This document shows positions 9,816 through 19,874 of a stretch of DNA of 64,000 bases, piece after piece. Position numbers and translations under genes: made by a program. The DNA comes from Sabellastarte sp. h YS-2021 (Eukaryota > Annelida > Polychaeta > Sabellida > Sabellidae). Under the pieces are notes generated by a model. It saw nothing but the letters and a program-made list of their open reading frames with translations. It had not been told where the DNA came from and did not search any database. Location of the stretch: the NCBI GenBank assembly GCA_964017235.1, contig OZ024927.1, positions 27,671,160-27,735,159 of the forward strand, given 5' to 3'. How positions within the stretch are numbered: position 1 is the stretch's first letter; every line of letters begins with the position of its first letter.

Positions 9816-10110
9816 TTGTTCAACTGACCTCAGCTACACTTTATGCACTTATAAAGGGTGACAAAAGGGACATTCTTATTTTATGGTCACCTTTAAGTCC
9901 CAATATGAATGAAGTTATGGCCACCTTGCAGTGAAATTATGGAGTTTTTAATCTCCAGCTATTGTATTGTTTAGCTGAGCTCAGTTAAATTTTGCACATT
10001 TATTAAAGATGACAATATGGACATTCTTATTTTCTTGGAGTTCCAATACAAGTACAGTCATGGCCATCTTGAAGTAAAAATGAGGGTTTTCAGACCCTAA
10101 CTGATTTACT
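9816..10110 (+). repeat. Tandem array of ~145-bp monomers (Harbinger target)
   Basis: Two monomers can be aligned (about 9816-9965 and 9966-10108). Each reads from TGTT(C/T)A through GACATTCTTATTTT, then GTCATGGCCA-like and (T/A)GAAGTTATGG-like parts, to a TTTTCAGACC- or TTTTAATCTCCAGC-type end. The fragment at 4785-4874 is a third, interrupted monomer. Confidence 0.7.
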
Positions 10111-11351
10111 GTTCAATAACATCAGTTTAACTTGACGTTGATTATACTTAAGGGACATTTTGTATGACATTTAAATTTTTAATTTCAATTGCGAAGTCAT
10201 TCATAAATATTCCAGTATGTAAACTCATACTTTTCTTTCCCACTAAATCTAGTAACATTTTCTAGCCCTATAAATTGACTTGTTATTTCTTAAGATGCAT
10301 TTAAAGGGCACACATTTAGGTCTACAGAATACAAATATGCAAGATGCACACTTTCTAGGTGGAATTTCTGCAAAAGCATTTTCTTTCTAGCAGGTAAATT
10401 TTAAAGTTACAATTTCTGTTCTGCGAACTTATAGTAAAAATGATATATACTTTTCATAAACTATACTACTTTACAAAACACAATAAAGCTTACATTCTGC
10501 TTACAGTCTAAAACTGCAACTGCTGCACTTTTTAAATAATCCACTTTTCCATCAGATACAAAACACAGTAAAGGTTACATTCTGCTTACAGTATGATACC
10601 GCAGCTATTACAGCTTTAACAACCTCACATTTCCATCCGGGTCGCTCATTTTTGTTAGCAAAAACCTTTTTCTAGTTGTAGATTCTATTTTAAGTAAATC
10701 AGAAGAAATCCAATCCTTCATATTTAATAACAATAGCGCTACAACAAAAAATATTCTCTAACTTCTGGCAAAATTTCCATGAATTTTACCTTACTTGGAA
10801 ATACTATTTTTTTTGCATCAGTTTGGAGAACAATTTGCCAATGACAGTATCTACTATGCATCTCTTTTCAGGAAAAAAAATTGTGTCAAACTAATGCAAT
10901 AACTGGATCCAATAACTGGATCATCTAAACAAAAAAGATTAAAAAAAAAATGTCTAAAAACATCAAATTGTGCTTCAGAGGATACCGAATAACTGATACT
11001 GAGAATATCCATTGTAGAAGTCCTATAAGATTGCAGATGTATGAAACTGGGAATCCAATGAAAATCTAACAATAAATCATTGAGATTTTATTACAAAAAA
11101 GTAACTATAAATTATAATTTACTGTAGTGTGCATTACACTATTTTAGTTACATTTCACAGTGGTGAACTTTTCTTTTAGAATAACACAAAAGATGACAAC
11201 AATACAAAAAGTGATTTATATGTTATACAAAAACAAGAGTTCCCAATTGTGATATTTATTATACAAGTGTTCCGTATATGTTTCAAAGGCTGTTCTGGAT
11301 TGATGGTGGGTAGTACTGTTAACAGATTATCACTGTAATACGATAAAAATA
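10111..11351. other. Non-coding, AT-rich; contains a dispersed repeat
   Basis: No gene is seen. The stretch 10480-10690 (ACATTCTGCTTACAGT, then TTGTTAGCAAAAACCTT) recurs in inverted orientation at 40285-40437, and it contains a short internal duplication. The rest shows simple AT-rich sequence only. Confidence 0.5.
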
Positions 11352-12597
11352 GCATCAGAGATGCCCCTACCCCACAGCCTAGGGAAATAGTTTTCAACAC
11401 CATGAAATATAGAAGTAGTGAAAAAGTACAAAGATCTTGATACTTTGAGAGCAGTGTCAGTTATACAAAGCTCTAAATAATTAAGTAGAGAAAATAACAT
11501 CTAAAAGAAAGAAAATGTATGTAAAGATAAAGTATTAAATCAAGACATTTCAATAGCAAGATGACAGCATTAATTAGTAAACTAAAAAGTACAAAGCTGT
11601 AAATTTTATTAATTGGAGTATAGCTGTCGATGGAAATAGCACAATTATACAAAAGTAATCAGTTGCAGCAATCTATATATCTTTGTCATAAGAGAAACAT
11701 GTCTCAAATCTTGCAGGCGAACACACTTTAGCAGAGCCAAAGTTAAAGGTCACACCATGATGCACACCTACACCCCCTAACAAATGTCCCAACCAAGTGT
11801 CAACCTTCTACACCTTACCAAATACAATAAATAGCCCAGATACGATTTTCAAACTCATGGTCACTACGACTAAGTCATAGGTCAAATCAAGACTACACCA
11901 TGATGATGCACACCTACAACCCCCAATCAATGTCCTTACCAAGTATTAAGTTCCTGCACCTTAGAGTTTCTGAGATATGTAGGTCACTACATCACGATCA
12001 AAGGTCAAACCAAGGTCACAGCATGACGTTGCACACCTACACCTTCCAAACAATGTCCCTACCAAGTATCAACTTCCTACACCTCACGTTTTCCGAGATA
12101 TAGCCTGGACAAGATTTTATAGGTCAAGGTCACTATGGCAAGGTCAAAGGTCAAATCAAGGACATACCATGACACTGCACACCTACAACCGCTAACCAAT
12201 GTTCCTACCAAGTATCAACTTCCTATACCTTACGGTTTCCGATATAGCCCGGACAAGATTTTATAGGTCAAAGTCACTACAGCAAAGTCAAAGGTCAAAT
12301 CAAGGTCACACCATGACATTGCAAACATACACGCCTAACCAATGTCCCTACCGAGTAACAACTTCATACACCTTACGGTTTCCGAGATAGAGCCCGGACG
12401 AGATTTTATAGGTCAAGGTCACTACAGCAAGGTCAAAGGTCAAATCAAGGTCACACCATGACGTTGCACACCTACAACCCCTAACCAATGTCCCTACCAA
12501 GTATGAACTTCCTACACCATACGGTTTCGGAGATACAGCCCGGACAAACATTTTCTCGCCGCCCACCCACCCGCCCATCCGGACACCATGGGTGAAA
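11352..12597 (+). mobile_element. AGGTCA-family hairpin repeat, copy 1 (3' hairpin missing)
   Basis: It begins with the family's 5' end, the small palindrome GCATCAGAGATGC followed by CCTACCCCACAGCC. A unique part follows, then about four to five head-to-tail monomers of about 145 bp (11.75-12.55 kb). It ends in the C-rich GCCGCCCACCCACCCGCCC tract and GGACACCATGGGTGAAAAC. The terminal hairpin seen in other copies is absent. Monomers hold AGGTCA sites, including perfect AGGTCAAAGGTCA at 12141 and 12430. Confidence 0.8.
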
Positions 12598-12719
12598 ACA
12601 AAAATGACAACAGTTAACCCGCGTACTAAAGAAAAAAACAAATACACCACAAATGAAATAACTTAGTAAGGTAGAAATTGAGTATGAAAGAAACCCAGTG
12701 CTGGCGTATAAAATACACA

Positions 12720-12935
12720 TCAGAAAACTTCCTAAATGACATATACAAAAAAAATATATGACAAATGAAAATCACAATATCATACGAGTATACAGAAAAG
12801 GTCTTTTATTTCTGCATGGATTTTAGTACATCAAAAGAAGCAGGGGCTCTGTAAAATATCTTTTTAATGAGGTATACAATATATATATATATAAGTTACA
12901 TAGTTTCCAAAATATTAATGAAAAATCACTTTTCT
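12720..12935 (+). repeat. Dispersed repeat B, partial copy
   Basis: AACTTCCTAAATGACATA, TTTCTGCATGGATTTTAGTA and GTTACATAGTTTCC are shared in order with 13660-14055 and 46790-47290. The middle of the family is missing here. Confidence 0.65.
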
Positions 12936-13659
12936 GACAAATCTGTAATGCTAATTATCCTTAGTAAATGACAAAAGAATACAGAAGAATTAATAAAATC
13001 TGTGTCTGTTTAAGCCATATTATGGAAATTTTACAGCTTACATTTTTAATATTTATATCTCTGGATGTGGAATGGAACACTTTTCGTAGAGTAAAATGCA
13101 TGTAAAACCTATTTTTTCATTACATAAATTAAATCACATAAAATGACACTGTAAAATGGACTTACATCAAGTAAGATATGAACAGAACTATCACAGACTT
13201 CTAGCAATAACAATAACAACACTGGTGATATAATAGTGTCAAAAACTTTAAAAACTTTAATATAATAGTGTCAAAAACTTTACCTCTGTTTACTGTCAAA
13301 TGAGTTGGCCATTAATGAATTTTATTTAAACTGTCAAACATTTGAAATGTACTATAGCCGGTAATTAGAGGGCAAACAATACTCATACTTCAGCGTTGCA
13401 AGTGATTATATTCCTATAATTCTAAATTAAATCTGACCTTTCCAACTGCTATCGAATTTTTAACCTTTAACAAAGACGTATTCAACTATCTAGTGAGATT
13501 TCAGGCAAGTTATGTGACTTTCACAAACTAAAATATATTGACAGGACTGAAGACAAAAAAATGTTAAAATAAATTCTTTATCTACACAATTAAAAATAGT
13601 TTCATTAAAACTTCTTTGAGGTCTCCAGATGCCATACACTTGCACTCATTTAAAAATGG
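12936..13659. other. Non-coding AT-rich stretch
   Basis: No frame, repeat or RNA gene is recognised, apart from a short duplication of TATAATAGTGTCAAAAACTT near 13230-13280. Confidence 0.5.
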
Positions 13660-15372
13660 AAAACTTCATGAATGACATATAAGAAAAAAATATATCAAGA
13701 ATGAAGATAATATTATACAAGTGCATAGCATGAGTATTGTTAATCTTCATGAGGCATATATTTTTTCTGTATAGGTCTAATTGGGGATATTTTACTTTTA
13801 TTATCCACTATTTTATATGATTTATGAGTTAAATAAATCAATATTTATAGAGAGAATGTTAAAATGGCGGTCATAAAGCATGGGCACCAGTTAACATAAA
13901 TATCTGAATCTTTAACTTGCGATTTCTCAGCCATTTCTGCATGGATTTTAATACAACAAAAACGGGCAGAAGTGCTGTAAAAAGACCTTTCTAATGATAT
14001 GATACATATTTGTAGGTTACATAGTTTCCGAGATATTAGTGAAAAAATGAAAATAGCATCAGAGATGCCCGTACCCCACATTTTCAATGGAAAATAGCAT
14101 AATTATGTAAAAGTACATACAATAATCAGTTGAAGCAATCCATATATCTTTGTCAAAAGAGAAACATGTCTCAAATCTGGCAGGTGAACACACTTTGGCA
14201 GGGCCAAAGCTAAAGATCACACCATGATACACACCTACACCCCCTAACAGGGTTCAAAATTAACAAAATCTGCCAGTCCATGATTGACAGAAATACCTTC
14301 AGGTCAAAAAGATTAAGAACGCACAAGACTGCTTGTTGTGCAAGCTGTTAATATACACACATCTTGCACAGTGGAATTATGATTGGGATGTTTTGAATAT
14401 TGTCCAAACATACCAAAGTGACCTAACACAAATAAACCTCTCCCATCTTTATACATGTTTGCATGGTTGAATTATGGTTTGAATTTTTTTAATATTACCC
14501 AGACATACAGATGTGGCAATACAATTTCCCTACCAAGTATCAACTTCATATACCTTACGGTCTCTGAGATATAGCCAGGACAAGATTTTATAGGTCAAGG
14601 TCACTACGGCAAGGTCAAAGGTCAAATCAAGGTCACACCATGACGTTGCACACTACAACCCCTAACCAATGTCCCTACCAAGTATCAACTTCCTAAATTT
14701 TTTACGGTTTCCGAGAGATAGCCCGGACAAGATTTTATAGGTCAAGGTCACTACAGCAAGGTCAAAGGTCAAATCAAGGTCACACCATGACGTTGCACAC
14801 CTACACCCCTAGCCAATGTCCCTACCAAGTATCAACTTCCTACACCTTACGGTTTCTGAGATATAGCCCGGACAAAATTTTATAGGTCAAGGTCACTATG
14901 GCAAGGTCAAAGGTCACATCAAGGTCACACCATGACGTTGCACACCTGCACACCTACACCCCTAGCCAATGTCCCTACCAAATATCAACTTCCTACACCT
15001 TACAGTTTCTGAGATATAGCCCAGACAAGATTTTCAAACTCAAGGTCACTGTGGCAAGGTCAAATCAAGGTCACAGCATGACATTGCACACCTATACCCC
15101 CTAACCAATGTTCCTACCAAGTATCAACTTCCTACACCTTACGGTTTCTGAGATACAGCTTGGACAAAATTTTTCCTGCCGCCCACCCGCCCATCCGGAG
15201 ACCATGGGTGAAAACAATACCCCGACAGCCATTAAGGACTGTGGGGTAAAAAAAAAAGTTATTGACACTAATTATCCAGGGTATGGAGGCGACGTTGTAT
15301 ACCAAAAAAAATAGCCCGCTCTTATATCCCCCTATATGGGTCAAATACGGCTTGCGGTGGATAATAAATGTA
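13660..15372 (+). repeat. Dispersed repeat B, copy split by an AGGTCA-family insertion
   Basis: The left part (13660-14055) runs from AACTTCATGAATGACATA to GAGATATTAGTGAAAAA. The right part (15249-15372) resumes at AAGTTATTGACACTAATTATCC and ends TACGGCTTGCGGTGGAT. The uninterrupted copy at 46790-47290 joins these two parts directly, which proves the insertion of the AGGTCA-family element between them. Confidence 0.8.
14056..15248 (+). mobile_element. AGGTCA-family hairpin repeat, copy 2, nested in repeat B
   Basis: Complete ends are present: GCATCAGAGATGCCCGTACCCC on the left and the hairpin ending GGGGTA on the right, followed by an A-run. Four monomers of about 145 bp carry perfect AGGTCAAAGGTCA at 14612, 14759 and 14904. 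Because the host repeat B is known without the insert, this copy fixes the element ends to within a few bases of A-rich flanking sequence. Confidence 0.85.
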
Positions 15373-18109
15373 ATTAATTGTGCCAAATATTAAAAGCAAT
15401 TGCAAAACCTGAATGTGAAACTGGTCTGACGCAATAAGAAATGGAATTACTGAAGTCAGCACCAAATGATGTTTAACCATTTGACAAATGCTTGATAATT
15501 TAATATATACCTACAATTAATCAGTTGTGTTTATTATTCGAGACCAATTTATTAGTTCCATACACTAAATAGAATAGAGACAACAATATACAAATATGTT
15601 AAATGGCCCAGCATATCAACCATCCAGTAATACTAGAAGGTATGCCAGGATTTATAATACCTATTATTTAGGATTATAGCCAAACAATTTGAACCCATAA
15701 GCCAAAAGGAAATCCCCGTAGTTCTAGTTTTTCAAATACATTTCAAGGATATACAAATAGTTACAATTCAAGACAACATTAAAATGAAGACAGTTTTTTG
15801 AATACAAGACAATAAATTTACCCCTGCAAATCTACAACAAATGTTGAGACTAAAGTTTGGCAGATACGGCAATCTATCTACAATATGTACAGAATAGTGG
15901 TGGATACGCCTTTGTGATGAAATATGTTGTGAGCAGAAACAAAAAAATGAAAATCCTACTACTACATAAGTCAGGGCACCTAAACAGACTGTCATACAAA
16001 AAACAACAGTGTGACTTAATGCGATTTAAAACAAAACCCATTTCTTAATGAACTTTATGAAGTTCATGTTATCAATTCAAGTAAACAAATGGTATAATAC
16101 TGAACACTTTACATGGTATATAATGTTTTAAGACATATATAACATTTAACATTCCTAAAACATGAACAAGAGTGAAATAAAGCACCAAATCTTGCAACAA
16201 AACAACAATCCCAATATCTAGTTATAACATATCAAATACACCATGGTGTAACATAGTGAGAAATTGCTTTAATTTTATTGAATCATATTTCCCAAATAAA
16301 TTTCTCTGACTTTATATGCAAAGAATAAAAATTGACTGAATTACACTTACTGAATAAATTCTGGGCATCACTTCATTCGTGAAAAATTTAAGTTTTTGAA
16401 TCCAAAGAAAATATGTCTTCTTTTGGAAGAATAGGAAGACGGCAATAAATAAAGCAAAATGATAGTGTAGATGTTAAGTTACTATAGTTTACAGAAAAAT
16501 GGCCCTCATTTCTGAAAGCTGAAGGTTAAGTTCCAAGCATTCATTTGAACCATGCATGCATTTAAAACTAAAATGTAGTGCTAAAAATTATTTGAAGCAG
16601 TCGGTACTTTCATGACAATATTCTTAAAAAAGTATACTAACTGTTGAATTACAGATATAGGTTTCCAGTTTACCAGGTTTGTTCTACTAATTCCAAGCCA
16701 AGACATCACAATGGGGAGCAAATGGTGGAACTGAATGTCAGAAAACAATACAATTAATCAACATACTAGAACACCATGAAACCTTTCAGTACCACATCTG
16801 TCAACATTGGACAATGGTTTTTCACATGCAGTGGAACATTCCTTTAATGTGTTCAGAGTTTCCTGGAGAGTCTCATTACAGTCATTTCAAATGTGTATTT
16901 TAATAATTTCAGCTGACTTTTACCCTCTTGTCAGAAATTCCCTTGATTGCAACTGTATTGGTAGCAAAGACTTAAATACAACCAACCATTTTTAGTGGAT
17001 TTTTTAAAATTATTTTAATGTCAGCCTGTTCAAATCACATTTTTTTTGTTTAAGCATTAATTTGGTGAAGACATGTTAGAACCACAGGATTTAAACTACT
17101 GTTTATGCTTATTGTGATAAGACACAGACAGGACTGTAATCTGTTATACAAATTACAAAGCATAGTAGAGCATCTGTAGATATTGCAACTATACTATTTG
17201 AAAGATACACTACAGTGAAGATGTACAAACATCACTCGGTGAAATAAAATCTCCCAGACGGTGACCACTGTCAGATCATTAACACTCCCGATGATGCTTG
17301 ATCTCCAGCATTACATGTATTATATTAAGACTAGATCATGCAATAATGAAAGGACTTCAAGCCATAAAATGCCTCAAGCTGTGTAAATTATGTGAGTAAT
17401 TTGTAAGTGTCATTACACTTTAAGATATTCCATGTGTAACAAGGACAGTGACATTTTTTTTATTACCTGAATATTATGTATCCAAAAAACTAAGCAAATA
17501 ATACAAGTTATACTCAAAATTTAGAAGACGTCACAATAATTTAGCAAGAAATTATGACAGCAGAGCATTGCAGATGTATTATATTCCAAGAAATTATGGA
17601 AACATAAATATATAAAGGTAATAATTATCGTGTATCACTCCCCAAAATATTTGTTTTCCTCTTGTTTTATACGAGTATGCCTCTTCCATGATATAAACCA
17701 TCAATCATCCGAACAAAACTTAACTCCCCCATGGTGTTCAGATAATAGAGGTAGTGCTGTATTTTTATAAAGCATATGTGAATTAAAACCAGATGGAAGA
17801 AACCCACAAAGATACAGATATGAATGAACAAAATGAACCAACTTGTATAAATTACACAACAAATATATAAGCCACATAAATAGGATCATAATCACTTAAT
17901 GTAATTTAAAATGGAATTATTTGAGCTTATTAAAAGTAGAATGAGCAATATAAAATACTTTGAAAATTTGCACAAGTCATAACACTCACAAGAGTGGGTT
18001 TATTACAGACCAGTTGTTGGTTCAGACAAATTCAAGAAACAACAGAAAAGAAACTAATATTACACACAGACACTTATGTGTCCTGCATTCTCTCAAGAAA
18101 GCCGCCCAG
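15373..18109. other. Non-coding, downstream of LCA5
   Basis: About 2.7 kb of AT-rich DNA with no credible frame, repeat or RNA gene visible. It may include the far 3' flank of the LCA5 transcription unit. Confidence 0.5.
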
Positions 18110-18115
18110 TTTATT
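18110..18115 (-). terminator. Candidate polyadenylation signal for LCA5
   Basis: AATAAA on the - strand lies about 600 bp downstream of the LCA5 stop codon, the first good match after the duplicated segment. Transcript data would be needed to tell it from chance in AT-rich DNA. Confidence 0.3.
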
Positions 18116-18369
18116 ACAACACTGAGTAACATCCCTTTAACACCCTAGCCTTCCGAACTCTCTTTACCAGCACACATTCAGTATACCCACGAAACAATAT
18201 TTGTTTTAAAATATTCTCGTTTGGTCGTATTGTTTGCTCCCACCAACGCGTAAGCACTAGTGAGGATAAGGTAAGGGTATTTTACACAATAAAACAATGT
18301 TTTAAGGCTTCTGATTGGATCTTCATTTGAAAAAAAAAATTCACTTGTAGACCAATATACACCTGGAAG

Positions 18370-18901
18370 TCTCAAGGGGATAAAATACTGAGAAATGCCA
18401 GTCCTGAGACATAAAAATTAAGCTTCTATTTAAACACCAGTGTGTCAGTTCAAAATCACTTCTTCAATATCTTCTTCAAAATCATCCACTGCGTTCACTG
18501 TTGGCTTGCTGTGTATGGTTGTTGTTGGTTGTTTCATTCGCCGTGGCAACATACCATTGTTACTCGCACCTCCTTTTGAAGAGTCTTTGTCATTCTCATA
18601 GAATCCACTTCCCCCACCATAAATCTGCATTGAAGTTTCAAGGGGATAAAATACTGAGAAATGCCAGTCCTGAGACATAAAAATTAAGCTTCTATTTAAA
18701 CACCAGTGTGTCAGTTCAAAATCACTTCTTCAATATCTTCTTCAAAATCATCCACTGCGTTCACTGTTGGCTTGCTGTGTATGGTTGTTGTTGGTTGTTT
18801 CATTCGCCGTGGCAACATACCATTGTTACTCGCACCTCCTTTTGAAGAGTCTTTGTCATTCTCATAGAATCCACTTCCCCCACCATAAATCTGCATTGAA
18901 G
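18370..18901 (-). repeat. 266-bp tandem duplication of the end of the last LCA5 exon
   Basis: Bases about 18370-18635 repeat 18636-18901 with near identity and a period of exactly 266 bp. The unit covers the coding end of the gene from the SMQIYGGGSGFYEND part to the stop, plus early 3' UTR. The gene-proximal copy is used as the C-terminus. The distal copy follows the stop codon and so lies in the 3' UTR or flank. Near identity means it is recent, or an assembly artefact. Confidence 0.9.
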
Positions 18902-19874
18902 AAGTGTCCTGCTTTGTAGAAGGAACAGCATTGGGTTTTTTCTTGCTGGGGGAAGAATTGAACGTAAACTCCAAGTCCTTTGTTGTGTTATTGTTAGAGT
19001 TGCCAGCACCACTTGTGTCACCAAAGAGACTGGTCATCAGATCACTCTTTTTGGCCGTCCGAGACTTTGAGGCACTTGTAACAGGTGAAGCATCAAAAAA
19101 GGAATCTTTCTTTTGAGGCTTTGTGCTATTACCACCTCTGCGACCAGTTCCAAAGGATGGGTTGTACCCACCATCAGAATCTCCATCCGAATCGAACAAA
19201 GAGAACCCTTTTTTCCTCTTGTCCTTTTCCAACACCGACACGGTCACACTTTCATATGCCGGCTTGCCCGAGTGCATGTTCTCTATGGGCTTGGTGAATT
19301 GATAGTCCTTTTTTTCTTTTGGCTTACTGTTCATGGAGAAGATATCAGTATCTTTCTGTGCTTTAGTATTCCCCTCATCAATAGCCTTCATTTTAGCCAA
19401 TAGAGCATCTCTCTGCTGCCTCCTCTCCTGCTCCTCCTGGTCTCGTTCTAGTCTGTCCCGTTCCTCTGCAGCTTTCCTCTCAAACTCTATCCTGTCTCTC
19501 TCCTCTCTCTCCCTCCTTTCCCTGTCTTCTCTCTCCCTCCTTTCTCGCTCTTCTTTCTCCCGCCGCTGCTTGTTGAACATCTCATCTGCCTCCCGTTTCC
19601 TCCTATCCCGTTCCTCCTTCCACTTTCTCTCCTCCTCTTCCTCCTGCCTCTTCCTCCTTTGCTCCTCCTCTTCCCTCTGTCTTCGCTCCTTCTCTTCTCG
19701 TTCTTTCCTTTCCTTCTCCTTTCTCTCCCTCCATTCTCGCTCCTCACGTTTGGTTCTCTCCTCTTCATCTTCCCTGTCTTGTCTTTCCCTAACTTCCTGT
19801 TCCTTGCGCTCGCGTTCACTGCGTTCCTCCTCTTCTCGTCTCCTGCGGATCTCAGCCTCACGCCGATCTCGCTC
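18711..19874 (-). CDS. LCA5: LCA5 last coding exon (charged helix and C-terminal domain)
   Basis: This exon has 387 codons and a stop. About the first 165 residues are almost only E, R, K, Q and D (runs such as EERERREREDRERREREERD), predicting a long single alpha-helix. Then come the conserved ALLAKMKAIDE motif, a Ser/Gly-rich region with KKSDLMTSLFGDTSG (vertebrate KKANLMEQLFG), and the acidic terminus. The acceptor is CGGTAG|GAG at 19875. The antisense strand is open over the purine-rich stretch but shows no domain. Confidence 0.92.
   Translation of the reverse strand, partial: ERDRREAEIRRRREEEERSERERKEQEVRERQDREDEEERTKREEREWRERKEKERKEREEKERRQREEEEQRRKRQEEEEERKWKEERDRRKREADEMFNKQRREKEERERREREDRERREREERDRIEFERKAAEERDRLERDQEEQERRQQRDALLAKMKAIDEGNTKAQKDTDIFSMNSKPKEKKDYQFTKPIENMHSGKPAYESVTVSVLEKDKRKKGFSLFDSDGDSDGGYNPSFGTGRRGGNSTKPQKKDSFFDASPVTSASKSRTAKKSDLMTSLFGDTSGAGNSNNNTTKDLEFTFNSSPSKKKPNAVPSTKQDTSSMQIYGGGSGFYENDKDSSKGGASNNGMLPRRMKQPTTTIHSKPTVNAVDDFEEDIEEVILN

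Noticed and set aside
18445-18678. Second functional C-terminal exon of LCA5
   Set aside because: It follows the in-frame stop of the first copy and has no splice acceptor of its own that I can see, so it is best taken as a duplicated, untranslated segment.
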